DNA of 64,000 nt. Source: Angiostrongylus vasorum (lineage: Eukaryota > Nematoda > Chromadorea > Rhabditida > Metastrongylidae). Numbering within the stretch: the stretch's first letter is position 1; every line of letters begins with the position of its first letter. The stretch is taken from the NCBI GenBank assembly GCA_018806985.1, contig JADANN010000160.1, positions 1-64,000 of the forward strand. Reading direction: 5' to 3'. Positions 1 to 10,468 of the stretch are shown here, piece by piece. The notes under the pieces are model-generated. The model made no database searches, was not told the DNA's origin, and was given only the letters and a program-made list of their open reading frames with translations. Position numbers and translations under genes: made by a program.

Positions 1-457
1 CTGCCAGCAGGCCCTGACTTTTATGCACATGGTTCTGCAGATCATTAAAAGGTCCGATTTATATCGGAGTAGTGTGCACATCTCTGAAAATGGAAGAGTA
101 TAAGGGTTTATATGTAACGACGTTATAGGGTAGGAAGAAAATATTCACAATCGACAACATCGCCAGCGTTGCTAGTTCTACTAGGTTCGATTGCCTTGCT
201 GCTTTTCTAGAACAGGTGTACACCTCCTAATTTCATTTGTGGAAAGCGAAGCACAGAAAGGAACCTGTGCACTGTTGAGCAATATTTTCAGGACCACAAC
301 ATTATTGAACTGAAGTATGCTAACTTCATAGTACCGTTGTCTTGTTGTTGAGTATTACTTAGCAAATTTTCTTCACTATACCCATTTTACATTGCTTGTA
401 AAGAGAAAAGAAGATTGTCTACATTATGCTGGTATCCAGCATTGTTTACTGTGTCAG

Positions 458-803
458 AAGGACACAAACCGTGCACATATTACGCAGTGGAACTCCTTTC
501 TGTGACTCCATCGCAAAGAGTCACATGACAACAACAAACTCCTGACGACGTCACAGCTATTCTATGTTTGAAACCTTCGTCACTTATGGAGTCATCAACA
601 TTTCTATTCTCACAGGTTGCAGGCATCGGCAACGCTACCGCAGTATCGTCTTAGCAAGATGAAACGGGTGAAGAATGGGTGATTGGCCGCATTCTCACTC
701 CTACTAGTGTTTATGGAGGACCAAGAAAGCTCACGGTCAACAAGGTGTGTTTGCTTAATACTTCTACTTTGTTCACTTTTTTTTCTTAGTTCACCTGTAT
801 ATG

Positions 804-834
<31 letters not shown>

Positions 835-2998
835 CTTGATATACTAAGGATGACAACACTCAGTGTAAGTGGGATTGGGATGACGCCCAATTTCTTTAGC
901 CCGCAAAGCTGTTAAATTGGGCGTATGTGTAACGTTAACGCAAAACCACAAAGGACAAATGTCAGTGAAGTTTGAGAGTCGTTAAGTTATGAATGATGAC
1001 TTCAAAATCATAGTATTCCATTAATCAGAGGCTACATTGACCGGATCGAGAAGCGCCGTCGTACGCGCTGCATGGAAGTCTCTAGCGTCAAAATTATGAT
1101 GGTCTAAAGGTGGGTTTCCTAAAGAATACGGTCATGCGATATACCTTTTGTAGAATCAGATGGAAGCCTGTTTCACTCATTTTTTTTAACGCAGGATGAG
1201 CATGTTTAAGGAGAAAGAGATTTGGTTTCGTTCACTTTTGATGCGTAGGAATGGTATGCGGAACAGAGGAAGAAAAAATGGAAACTATCTTATGTTCATT
1301 ACATCGAAAAGGTGAGCGCATTTCTTCTGGTCTTTCATTTGGTGATTGGCTTCTTTGAGAGACCCGAATGCAGCCCAAGCCACTCTTCTTCGTCTGTATA
1401 GTTCCTGCTTCATATTGTTTTCCATGTTCATTGATCGCGCAAGGTATGTGTACGAGGTGGTCTCTGCAATCACAGGGCCATCCAGTTCAATTTCTTCGCC
1501 TTCGCACCATGGGTTTTTCCATGAACTGCGTCTTGTTATTACTACAGCTTTTAGTGAACATATAAAACTTATCGCATTATCTTATTCATTTCCCCCTTCA
1601 CTTTTACTTTTTGGTACATCTACATTAGGAAATATTAGCTATTGTCGACAAGTGTATGAAGAAGTGCCTTGCAGACGGATCAAATATGTTCTTCATGGGT
1701 GCTCTATGGCTTCTTTATTTCAAGCGGTAAAATCGCCTTACTCCGAACAATATATTGTGTTCGTCGTTGAATAGTGGAACTATTGTTGGCTCAATCTTAT
1801 TCCGTCACTTCATCATCTCAGTCTTTACAAAATCAATGGTTCGTTTAAAGCAGTCGATCATTGCTTCGTGATCCCTATTAGTCTGTCGCTCCCTGCATTG
1901 AACTATTGATTGTACAGAAATTCACCTGGCCAAGTTTGAGGCTGACATTTTGGAGACAACACGATCCATGATGGCATATTCAAGAGGGCCGACGACTAAC
2001 ATCCTCCATTGATCCCTCGTTATGACTCCATTCTGAACCGTGGAGAACTCGATGACACAAACAAGATTTTAGGTCTTTTTGAAGAATCTCTGCATAATAG
2101 TCGGCATCCAACCTTCCCGCTATCGTCTTCAGTGCTCGTATTCTACTCCCAATTCCACAGTGCTGTAGAACTTTGTCACTGCATATCGTTTTCTTGAGTA
2201 CTGCATTTTCCTTCGTTGTTAGTTCCTCTCTCCCTATTTCCATCACCTTCAACTGATTTATCCTCCACTGTTCCTCGCACACATACGCTAGTGCTGTTGC
2301 CTTGCTGTTCCATGATTATTACATCATTCGTTGTAGAGCCGTTTCATTTCAACACTGCGAATTTTTGCAATATTCTCGGAATGTCTGTTAAAAATAGTTA
2401 TTTAATTGTGGATTTTCTCAGTGTTTTGCAAGCCTCAATATTATCAGTTCCTCGTGCTTCCCTTACCGAGGCCATGTTATGTTTCATTTGCTATCTCCTC
2501 TCTACATCCACCATTCTGCTTTGACGTCCGCGTGAACTTTTAAAAGCGTTTAATTATAAAATGAAGTCATTACGAATTCCGCCGGTTTACAACAATACTT
2601 GCGCCTTTGCACGGTTGTAAGTTACGGAAACGTTGGAAGTGAAGAAAGATCTCGATTTGTTGCTATTGGGGTAACCAAGGTCTAATGTTCTGATGTGGAA
2701 AAAAATGACATCCTGCATGGTTACACAGCGTTTGATTTTAGGATGAACCATATAAAGTTTTTCGAGGGTACAACATATGGACGGCTCCGAATCCAGTAAC
2801 TGTTTCGTTCAACCACAACGAGCACCGTGAACAAAAAACTATCTGTGGTATCCCACATGAATTCGGAATGATGCTACTATCTGTAGTGCGATTTTCAACG
2901 CTTATTTTGCAGCGTATTCAGCAACAGTGTGGTCAGTAGCATTCGATGCGAAAATAACGGCGGCTTTCAACTATGAATCAACATATGTCGGCTCGTAG
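458..2998 (+). CDS. Candidate multi-exon host gene, 3' portion, unknown product
   Basis: Four exon-like blocks on the plus strand: 458-519, 655-744, 2742-2826 and 2913-2998. Reading phase is continuous across every junction (2+60; 90; 84+1; 2+84 nt). Acceptors end in ...GTCTTAG, ...GATTTTAG and ...ATTTTGCAG; donors at 745 and 2827 are GTGTGT and GTGAAC. The joined ~105 residues are polar with aromatic and Cys residues (e.g. EEWVIGR, FRGYNIW, VWSVAFD) and end at TAG 2996-2998, 58 bp before an AATAAA. The last intron is 86 bp; the 2-kb intron 745-2741 carries RTE-A and other debris. The first exon is the weakest and the start codon lies outside. I do not recognise the family. A chance open frame is possible for each block alone, less likely for the chain. 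Confidence 0.4.
807..834. repeat. (AT)14 microsatellite
   Basis: Pure AT dinucleotide run inside the large intron of the candidate gene at 458-2998. Confidence 0.9.
1300..1545 (-). mobile_element. RTE-A reverse transcriptase 3' fragment
   Basis: Minus-strand translation shows the tail of an RTE reverse transcriptase: a LARSMNMENN block, then RRRRVAWAAFGSLKEA and a degraded AHLFD. The same blocks occur in the copies at 21.8-23.2 and 59.9-61.9 kb. Both ends are truncated, upstream frames are broken, and no 3' tail is present, so it is a dead insertion in a host intron. Confidence 0.8.
1980..2282 (-). pseudogene. Possible Tc1/mariner-like transposase remnant
   Basis: A 100-codon open frame contains a segment reading GIGSRIRALKTIAGRLDADY followed by YAEILQKDL. 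This resembles the Tc1-family stretch before the second catalytic Asp (G-x-G ... I-x-G-x-x-(D/N)-A-x-x-Y-x-x-I-L). The following catalytic region and the SPDLNPIE-type motif are not recognisable and no terminal inverted repeats were found. It may equally be a chance frame. Confidence 0.2.
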
Positions 2999-3055
2999 TG
3001 GAATTTGCTAATTGCAATAGGATCAGATAGAATTTATGAACCTTTGTCTGCAAAA

Positions 3056-3061
3056 AATAAA
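3056..3061 (+). terminator. AATAAA poly(A) signal
   Basis: Canonical hexamer 58 bp after the stop of the candidate gene ending at 2998 and 16 bp before the ATG of the next small gene. Confidence 0.4.
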
Positions 3062-3076
3062 CTCTTGTGTTTTACC

Positions 3077-3328
3077 ATGACGAAATTGCTACTTCTGATG
3101 CTCGTGGTGTTTATTTCTCCCATTTCATCACTTCATGGCTCATATTTCAAACCCGAAAGCAGATGGGCAAACGAACTTCATCCACTATGGCGCCATCGTG
3201 TTGCACAATGTACCGTTCATATCTTCGACTGTCACTCTTACACTGAGTGTTTCAAAAGCTGTAATTCCCTTTCTTTTTCTGCATTTTTTCAAGAGTTTTG
3301 TTCCCAGGCGTGTTTGAATATGGAATGA
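3077..3328 (+). CDS. Small secreted cysteine-rich peptide, single exon
   Basis: An ATG-initiated 83-residue ORF. Residues 1-21 form a clear signal peptide (charged MTK, then LLLLMLVVFI, then small residues). The mature part has six Cys at 45, 52, 58, 62, 75 and 79, i.e. C-x6-C-x5-C-x3-C-x12-C-x3-C. The two C-x3-C pairs suggest a disulfide-linked helical hairpin; the spacing differs from the ShK pattern as I know it. The ATG is only 78 bp after the stop of the upstream candidate gene, which is typical spacing in nematode operons, but no spliced-leader acceptor is obvious just upstream. The frame is open back to 3005, but the signal peptide argues for 3077. Known: nematodes secrete many such peptides. 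Function is not predictable. Confidence 0.5.
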   Translation: MTKLLLLMLVVFISPISSLHGSYFKPESRWANELHPLWRHRVAQCTVHIFDCHSYTECFKSCNSLSFSAFFQEFCSQACLNME

Positions 3329-3412
3329 CAACGTATAGAAAATTACCTATTTCGAAAGTCCAATATAGTAGTCTTCTCTGTAAATCTACAAAGTCTTGAC
3401 TTCTAGAAATGC

Positions 3413-3475
3413 TTTAGAGATCGAGAAATTCCCGTTTGGGATCGGAAAAAACAGCTTCGTCGCGAAAAGGTTCAG
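3413..3475 (+). repeat. Short direct repeat shared with 5513-5575
   Basis: Both copies contain GATCGAGAAATC-type sequence followed by ACAGCTTC(G/T)TCGCGAAA. Identity fades outside about 60 bp. This may be a relic of an unnamed interspersed repeat. Confidence 0.55.
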
Positions 3476-3824
3476 CTGATTTTCCAACAACAGTATATTC
3501 GCACATGTAAGGGGAAGACCGGGGGTCAGTGTTTCTACTAGTACAGTTTACAGATGGCATTGTAGATAACCTTCAAGTCGTATCAATTTGGTGGTCAGTG
3601 CGATCGCCAATTTCAATACGGTGAAAGTACAGAACTGTTTCCTCCCATTATTTAGCCGATTATCTCAACGACTCGCTTTTCATATTTTTGTGTTTCTGAT
3701 GGTGAATTTGTGTTATTCTTCTTCGGAAAATGTGTATGACAAAAATTTTTTGTTGGCTTCTTATTTAGTGCTTGTTATAAATTTTCATGATGGGGTATTG
3801 TGTGTGAAAGCAACCACAATTACG

Positions 3825-3962
3825 CGCTGAGATATTTGCAAAACTACGGGCAACAAGTGTCTGCGGTGGGGAACGAACGCGCTATTACGCTTTCTGGGGG
3901 CCACACAGTAGACATGAAGACGAGTCGTAGAAAATGAAATAAAAAAATAGAAAAATAAGTGG
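3825..3962. mobile_element. Fused fragments of FB-B and SINE-C
   Basis: 3825-3897 is one arm end of the fold-back element FB-B (GAGATATTTGCAAAACT through the GGGGAACGAACGCGCTATT block, minus orientation). It joins directly to 3898-3962, which matches the 3' tail of SINE-C (CACACAGTAGACATGAAGACG, then an A-rich end). This is a chimera made by insertion or deletion. Confidence 0.65.
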
Positions 3963-4141
3963 AATAACTAAAACGGACTTTTCTTTATTTCGGAAAGTTT
4001 CTATGACTGATGATTCCAGAAATGAATCTAAAGACTGTTGAAGATATTGTTCGGACTTTTTAAAGGACAAACCAGTCGCATGCAGGCTTTTGATTTAGTT
4101 TATATGGAAGATTGCCGAAATGTAATACAAATCTAACTTCG

Positions 4142-4530
4142 TAGGATGGGATAGCACAGCGGTAGTGATGCTGAGTGTCACGAGCGCGTCACTGGCTCAA
4201 TACCGCACCACGGGTCATCAAGCATCTTCATTGCTGCGGTGTCGGGAAAATTGGTAGGGGGACTCGTCGGGGGAAAATTGCTTAATTCAATCCATTTGCA
4301 ATCGCTACAGCCTGGCTATCCCAGGACTCCGGAGAGAATCGATAGGACCAGCATTCGACGACGTTCAAAATGATACAAAAATCCTCATGCAGCAGCCGAA
4401 GCCACACATGAAAAGTTGGGAAGATCTTCGTGAACAATGGGTGCGAGGAAACGAATCGAATGTGAGAAGTGCTGGGATCCACGCAATAGACGTGAAGACG
4501 GGTCATATAAAATAGAATAAATAAATAAGT
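4142..4530 (+). mobile_element. SINE-C, near full length
   Basis: The head has an A-box-like TAGCACAGCGGTAG and a B-box-like GGCTCAATACC about 45 bp later, as in tRNA-derived pol III promoters. The body has a GGCTATCCCAGGA(C/A)T block, and the 3' end is A-rich with AATAAATAAATAAG. Related copies lie at 31.4, 37.3, 38.1 and 40.1 kb. Confidence 0.7.
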
Positions 4531-4623
4531 AATAATTTTCTTAAAAACCTCCTTTCGTGTTTTATAACAATCCGGTACCGACAGAACTCCGTTTAATATT
4601 GCCGCACTATTGCCATCGATTAA

Positions 4624-4893
4624 AAAGGATGAAGCTCTCGGCGTTGATCAATCCTTGAGGGATGCGACATGTATTCTACTTCATTAAGCATCGTTTGGAG
4701 GTGATTTGCATATCTGGCCTTTTGGACTCGCGGTGGCCTACCGATGGATCGAGCTAGTGCTGCTATCCTCCCAGACAAGTCTGGTACCAATTTGCTGACC
4801 CCGGAGGGATGGAAGGCTTGGTAGGACATGGGCGCGGTGATCGATTTCACGTGTGTGTTGCAGGGCGCCTCCGACCACTGTGCCACACGCGCC
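4624..4893 (-). mobile_element. SINE-A
   Basis: The minus-strand head reads GTGTGGCACAGTGGTCGG (A-box-like), then a B-box-like GATCGATCACC. The body carries the family blocks CAGACTTGTCTGGGAGGATAG and ATGCAAATCACC, and the tail is ...GAGCTTCATCC. Tail-side A-rich DNA follows at 4620. Confidence 0.8.
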
Positions 4894-5024
4894 AAAACGA
4901 CGCGCGTTTACAAAAAATACATCCTTAGATGCCAGACAATCATTATTCTAAATCAGAGAGGTTAAAAAAAGAGACCGCGCATAGTCAGTGATAAGATATA
5001 CAATGCAATACAAACTGGGCCAAT

Positions 5025-5240
5025 CGCTGGTTTGATCACTCCCTTCGGGTTCACGTTTCCGTCCCTTTGGGATCAATAAATTGGTATAAATCCTGCCTGG
5101 AAAAATAACAGCGCGACTCCATACATCGACAGATCACCGCCAGATGATTGCTTAAACCAGATATGCATTCAGTCACCTCTGCGACGCTACAAATAGAGTA
5201 CTAAACAAGGCTCATCCTTTACTCTATAAACAACATTGGA
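5025..5240 (+). mobile_element. SINE-A, diverged copy
   Basis: Order and spacing match SINE-A (B-box region, GGGATCAATAAATTGGTATA, CCTGCCTGG, then CCAGATATGCATTCAGTCAC and a ...CATCCTTTA tail), but it is much more diverged than its neighbours, implying an older insertion. Confidence 0.5.
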
Positions 5241-5258
5241 AGCTTTACGTTTACTTCT

Positions 5259-5874
5259 TTATTGTCCTGATTTCTTCGTATCGGAAAGCGTGGTATCTTC
5301 CAGTGCAATGCTTTCAGACACTTTTCCTTTTCTGTTCTTCTAGATTTCTGTTAGAAATCTTAGAACTTTAGCTCTTGCTATCAGATTTTGGATGTTTCAA
5401 TCCCGGATGCATTCTAATTTTTAAAGAATACTGTATAAAACTTCTATATTTTATTAGTGTCGCACAGAAAAATTTCTACATAAAACTATAGAATTCTGAA
5501 CTCCTCACATACACTAAAGATCGAGAAATCATCGTCGGGTGTCGGTAAAACAGCTTCTTCGCGAAAGGATTATACGTTGTAGGGAACCATGACCTGATAA
5601 TTCGTCAAATCATCGTTTTGTCGGCTATAGTGCTTAATAAGGAAATGTTCAACCGTTCAGATTAGATTTATCAGTTTCAAGACTTCATCGCAAAATGCGA
5701 GCTGCATTGCTCAATAATCGATCACCTTGTGTTCATACCACTTACTCTTCCAATGTGGTAAATCATGGATTCTAAATCTCTAACTGATGGTTTGGTGTTA
5801 GAGATGGGTCCCAGTGGGCGATGAAATAGTCTTCCTTGGAATAGTATTGATGGCGCTAAACTGGATAAGTTTCG
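5259..5874 (-). CDS. Candidate host gene 3' end, two exons
   Basis: On the minus strand, exon 5874-5746 (43 codons, acceptor ...GGCCTTCAG, donor GTAAGT) joins exon 5339-5259 (26 residues plus TAA, acceptor ...AATCTAG). Both junctions are phase 0. The joined peptide is polar and basic, ending KVSESIALEDTTLSDTKKSG-Q, a plausible disordered C terminus. An open frame at 6179-5916 on the same strand could be a further upstream exon but its joining is unclear. Not recognised. The old repeat at 5513-5575 lies in the intron. Confidence 0.45.
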
Positions 5875-6345
5875 CTGAAGGCCGTTAACACTTTCGATAC
5901 GGATCGAGGCTCATTTTATGAAGACTTCGGTATACTGAACTTAGTGTGCCATAAAGCCTTCGCTGCGCTTTTGTTCACAGTTTCTTCCAACATACTTGCA
6001 TTGAAGGTACAGTTAAAAAAAAATTTTTGAAAGCGTGGGAGTAAATTGGTGATGTGGACTGGATGAAGGTACCGTGGAATGTAATTGTGCCTAGATTGGT
6101 AGCGTTCATTAAATAATGGCCCAAAACGGATTTGGAATCCCAAAAAAGAAGATGTGTCTTTATTAATTAGGAAATACACAAAATATTCTGTACTAGAAAT
6201 ACTGGCGATCGCTCTTGCATTTATGGAGCTTCAACGATTCGGACTAACTGCCTAAACACGTCCCTGTTTTCTCCCTACACGTTAGTTCTAACTGGACCAT
6301 AACGAAACCATAACCTAACTCGACTTTTCTATCCAAAGCTTTTTC

Positions 6346-6390
6346 ACCATAAAGGTTTTGGCGCCCTCGTCTTCCTCAGAGTCGGAAATG
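6346..6390 (-). other. Degenerate hammerhead-like / PLE terminal motif
   Basis: The minus strand reads CTCTGAGGAAGACGAGGGCGCC then AAAACC. CTGAGGA fits the CUGANGA core, but the GAAA core element is mutated. The context (AAAGGTTTTGGCG) parallels the better motifs at 10784 and 27205. Confidence 0.3.
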
Positions 6391-6497
6391 ATTCAAGTCG
6401 CTTGCCCACATCCGTTTATTCCTGTGATCTGGGTCTTCCCTAGTCGCATCGAGTCGAATCCAGAGGGAGTATAGATAGAACATTTTGAAATGCAACT

Positions 6498-6990
6498 GTA
6501 ATGATGCTAAGATCTTTGCAAAACTCCACACCGCAGGTGTCTGCGGTGGAGAACGAACGCCCTATTACCCTTTCCGGGGAGCTAGTGTGTTCACCACCAC
6601 TACCATGACGGTCCTTTTTTTCGCTTTTCTGTCAGCTAGTGTTTTATCGATCCGTACCATCAGCAATCACCCGTCAACGAAAATGATCTGCGGAGCACAA
6701 ATCGCATTGAATCCAGTTAAGCTGAGGCCGTAGGTGAATTCAGTTACAGCCTCAGCCTCTGCTTAGCTGGGTTCAATGCCCGACTTGAGCTCTCCAGATC
6801 GATTTGGTTGATGGGTGACTGCTGATGGAACTGATTGATAGAAAACTAACTGAGATACAGTCGAAACGAAAGAGCCGCATGGTGTGGTGGTGAACGCGTT
6901 AGCTCCCGGAAAGAGTAATATGGCGTTCATTCCCCCACCGCGAACACCTGCGGTCCGGAGTTTTGCAAATATCTCAGCATCATTATACTA
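6498..6990. mobile_element. FB-B fold-back element, complete
   Basis: Two arms of about 235-245 bp in inverted orientation (6498-6733 and 6743-6990) with a short centre. Outer ends are AATGATGCTAAGATCTTTGC and its reverse complement near 6985. Each arm carries a B-box-like GCGTTCGTTCCCC-type block, an A-box-like CATGGTGTGGTGGTGAACGC, and near the centre AGCTGGGTTCAATGCC, another B-box-like match. It may be a head-to-head SINE pair or a hairpin MITE. Identity between arms is imperfect, so it is not young. Confidence 0.65.
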
Positions 6991-7237
6991 GTAGACTTAA
7001 TAATATGAGAAGCGGATTTCTCCAGAGATTGAAACCAGTGAAAAAAAGTGTTAAGACTTCATGATGCATGAAAACTGACCAACCAATAACCCCTTCTCTC
7101 ATTTTGAAATGACCGTTTAATGAATTGTTAGGAAGCATGGAAAAAATTTCGTTACAAAATGTTTAGACAATCACAGGGACTAAATCATTAAAAGAAAAGA
7201 TCCCTAAACAAAAAAAGGTGAAGTCTCTGAACAACCA

Positions 7238-7648
7238 TTAAAGTGATAGAAAAACAGCCGTTCTGTCTCCGTTCTCTTCATTATTGTCGTCGTGAAATAG
7301 AGCGAACGTATCGCTTAGAGCATTTCCGGAAGCACCTGCACTCGCCGAGTCGACTTCAAGCGGAGTTGTATGGGAAACCGACGAGCAGTTCGGAAGAATA
7401 GTGCTTGGACACTCTTCATTTATAAAAAAATATGTTACACTGCATTGATCCTCGAACTGATTATTACTGAACATGTTCCGCGCTACTGGTTCATTCTGGT
7501 CGGGTGATTCGATGGAACTTATGCACAGTTGCTTCTGCTGGTCTTCCGCCATGTGATCGACAAAACTAAACTCCTTGCTAACTAGCTCATAGTTCATCAC
7601 ATCCCGGGATGGATTCGGAGCTGCAGCCAGCACATAGCGACCAAACAC
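7238..7648 (-). CDS. Coding-like ORF, acidic, possible last exon
   Basis: Open frame of 136 codons ending TAA at 7238, with no ATG at its start (first in-frame candidate is GTG), so it is best read as an exon. A stop lies just upstream and a CTGCAG acceptor-like site at ~7621 would trim it. Composition is Ser/Glu/Asp/Asn-rich (SSIESPDQNEP; FHDDNNEENGDRT), typical of a disordered region. It lies downstream of 7768-8501 on the same strand, but the linking splice could not be fixed. No family recognised. Confidence 0.35.
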   Translation of the reverse strand: MFGRYVLAAAPNPSRDVMNYELVSKEFSFVDHMAEDQQKQLCISSIESPDQNEPVARNMFSNNQFEDQCSVTYFFINEECPSTILPNCSSVSHTTPLEVDSASAGASGNALSDTFALFHDDNNEENGDRTAVFLSL

Positions 7649-7767
7649 ACCAGTTCCTCAGGAAGCACTATGAGAATGCCTCGTGAAACTGAGTTGATTG
7701 CTTTGACTTGTTTGTTGCTTCCTGTTGGTGGCACTGAATGCGCTTGGTTCATTGGTATAACTCGTCA

Positions 7768-8501
7768 TCATCGGATTTTAAGTGCTGTAGTGTACGTTGG
7801 ACGAAATGGAGGTTGGTTGCAAGGATGCACAAGAAGCATTGGACAGCACGAAAAAACATCCTGCGCTGCAGTTGATTGTGACTGATTAGGATCAGATAAC
7901 TGAACAGTGTTGCATTGAGAGAACGCGGTTCCTGAAGGTGACTTCTGGAATTGTCCAAGGTTCGTCGGCTTGCCTTTGGCTTCCCTCTTATACAATTTGC
8001 GGCGTGAGCGGCGAAATCGTCGAGCGGTTGTGTCAGAACGCATTGAAGCCGAACGCTTTCGACCGTTCTTTTCGGAAGAATGAGTAACAGGCGCTGAAAT
8101 ATCGTGCGCTGTTTACGAGATAGTTGTGAAATCAAACAAAACGTTATCAAAACATTCTGTATAGAGAAATTATTACACAAATGCTCCGTTTTTAGTTAAC
8201 AAATGCCATTTAGAGGCGTCAATTCATAGCTGTCGATTTCATGCGTTTGTTTCGGGATTCTTTTGTAACTGATTACAAGTCAATAACGTAGTAAGACGGA
8301 AGTTCTTTTGTTTTGGGCAAAAGACAATTTTCGAAATAGAAGTGATTCGGCAGTATTTATTTTGTAATAGCAAACTAAATTTGAAAGCGTCGTCACTTCT
8401 GTACTTACTTGCATTCGATCTTTTCCTTCTGCATCTAGCCTCCATGAGCTTGTAATCTTAGTTCCGCCGCTCGAGCAATCAGTATTATCTTCCACGACAG
8501 C
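7768..8501 (-). CDS. Candidate host gene exons, basic region
   Basis: Exon 8501-8409 (31 codons, acceptor ...CATTTTTAG, donor GTAAGT, phase 0) and exon 8093-7768 (acceptor ...GATATTTCAG, 107 residues then TGA). The second exon starts with a strongly basic stretch (KNGRKRSAS, then ARRFRRSRRKLYKREAKGK), like a nuclear localisation or furin-type signal, then a Ser/Gln-rich region. It enters with two leftover bases, so joining needs the alternative donor at 8404 (GTACAG) or an unseen exon. Unknown family. Confidence 0.4.
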
Positions 8502-8972
8502 CTAAAAATGAAGGCAACCACGTTTTCCGCTCGCAGCTTCACAACGGCGACCACATATTTGTTGCAAGCGAACGTTACTTTTTGAGCTACTTTCAGATCG
8601 AGACTATTAAGCAGTTGCAGGGAAATGATGGATACGGAAAGAATGGCGAATTTTTATATAATCCATTAGTGGTTCCGTTGTTCACCAGGACGTTGAGCAT
8701 TGGCTTACCATATAAAATCTTCTTTATTTCCATTGAAAAGAATTTTCCTGAAATTTCAGGTCTGTAGACTATGAATGCCTCTTGTCACTTTACAATTAAG
8801 AAAGATGGCACTGAGACTGATTTCCACGGTCTTCGAATCAAACGACAACTACTTTTGACCGAGAAAACTTTTTGTGAATTGGTAGAAACAGAAGTCAGAC
8901 GAAGTAGACCGTTTCCAAAGTAAGGTAATTGGCAAGGAGCACTCCAATACATTCTTTCATTCCAATGTTTAC

Positions 8973-9500
8973 CCTGTGACCGTGGCTCACACGTGTTACT
9001 GGATGTGGAATTGCGACGTACAGTTGGGAGTTCCATCTCCGTCGAGATTACCCCCACTTGAAAAAGGAGTTCGAAATCTTCTTCAGAAACGCTTACAGTA
9101 AACTATGCCATGTTAAAGTTTGGTGAGATGACATTGAATATCTCCCCACCAAAAAAAAGTACAATTGAGAGCTGTGTAGTGAAATGTGTAACGCTTTTCA
9201 TGTTTTTCTCGCTCTCCGCACGATTAATTCAGTGGGCAAAATATTTGCAAGACGTTATTGGTGATATGGCAATTCACATAGCGAATGTTGCTAACCTCTA
9301 AGCAGCCATGTTGGTAAGTACCTTACAATTCCAATGCGCTGCAAAAAATGATTTACCTTTTCGAAGGACTCGATTAAAGCGTAACAATTAGTTGTATCAT
9401 TTGGCGCCGTGCCACGCAACTCGACCTTGTAACTGACGGTACTCCATGCGTAAAATTGCAACTGACTATGCACGATGAGGTATTCCCCACCTTGTAGAGA
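8973..9500 (-). CDS. Candidate host exons, weakly TNF-like
   Basis: Exon 9500-9357 is 48 codons, phase 0, with donor AAG|GTAAAT. It contains GGEYLIVHSQLQFYAW and later NCYALIESFEK. The GEYLIVHSQLQFY stretch recalls the G-x-Y-(I/V)-x-x-(S/A)-Q-(V/L)-x-F strand of TNF-family ligands, though spacing is one residue off. A second block ending at 8973 (CAGG|GTAAAC donor) gives EEDFELLFQVGVISTEMELP in one frame; a different frame gives a segment ending in a stop after LTLETVYFV that would better fit a TNF C terminus, but its phase does not match. The domain call is inference only. Confidence 0.3.
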
Positions 9501-9831
9501 CTACTGCCTATTTCTATATGCTATCGCACATTGCTTGTGACAGTTACTTATTGTTCCGTGGTCTATGATCTATCTATTACGAAGTTACTTTGCATTGCTC
9601 TGCGGTCTATCTTCTAACGTATTACAAAATCGTTTCCATCATGAGTGTTGACATTTATCACCAGAGGAATATGGAAGTGAGATTGTGAAGCTCGATCTCC
9701 GGATAGTTACGACAAAGCATGGACTATGTCTGCAACAATTTACAATGTTTACTTTTTATTTCCTGTCTACTGCAAATTTTTTACGGCAGGCTATTATGCG
9801 AAATGCAACCATGATGTGGGTTTCCCGGATC

Positions 9832-10012
9832 AACCCGTTTACGTGTGACTGCTGATGCCACAGGTCGATAGAACTAACTGAGAGACAAGCGAAACGATGG
9901 ATCCGCATGGTGTGGTGGTGAATGCGTTTGCCCCTGGAAAAGGGAAATAGCGCGTTCGCTCCCCACTGCAGACCCCTGCGGTCCGGAGTTTTGCAGATAT
10001 CTCATCATCGTT
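9832..10012 (+). mobile_element. FB-B single arm
   Basis: Contains ACTAACTGAGAGACAAGCGAAAC, the A-box-like GCATGGTGTGGTGGTGAATG, GCGTTCGCTCCCC and the end block TTTTGCAGATATCTCATCATCG. The partner arm is absent. It lies between two opposite-strand exon-like regions. Confidence 0.7.
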
Positions 10013-10033
10013 GTGGTTGCAACAATTTAATTC

Positions 10034-10126
10034 ATGGAAGAAGTAAACAGCAACAATGAGCACTTACTGATCAGCGAGGTGGTAGAGCATTATATTCATG
10101 AGGACGAGGATATCGGGCAGTCTTAG
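10034..10126 (+). CDS. Short acidic ORF / terminal exon
   Basis: ATG at 10034 opens a 30-residue acidic frame (EEVNSNNEHLLISEVVEHY...) ending TAG, with AATAAA at 10148-10153, 22 bp later. A ...TAAACAG acceptor at 10050 would make it a terminal exon. Too short to trust alone; the poly(A) signal is the main support. Confidence 0.25.
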   Translation: MEEVNSNNEHLLISEVVEHYIHEDEDIGQS

Positions 10127-10468
10127 GAAGCTGTGAAGTTTTTCTGAAATAAACAATCGTTATTGCAACGTCTGTGAAAAGTGATGAGAATCTACAACCA
10201 ATCTCTCATTATTATTGATTGCATTAAGTTAAGGTAAAACAAACATTATAGTGAGTTTCTGAGAGTGTCCATTAACCAACATTAGAGAAAAAGTATAAAT
10301 GGTGCATGAACAGCGATGAGAAATATCAGTCATCACTAAGGGAGTTGTCACAGACAGTGGCGTCGTTTAATTTTCGGAGAAATCAAATGACCACACAGCT
10401 GTACCCAATAATAGGGTCTCCCTACTGAATACCGAGCAAATCGTTATCACGAAATCTTTGAAAATAGC

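Noticed and set aside
4126..4220. Functional tRNA genes at SINE heads
   Set aside because: A- and B-box-like blocks exist, but no cloverleaf acceptor stem closes and each is followed by SINE body and tail.
7670..7885. Plus-strand ORF with a signal-like N terminus (MRMPRETELIALTCLLLPVG)
   Set aside because: Lies antisense to the better supported minus-strand exon 7768-8093; no splice or poly(A) evidence.
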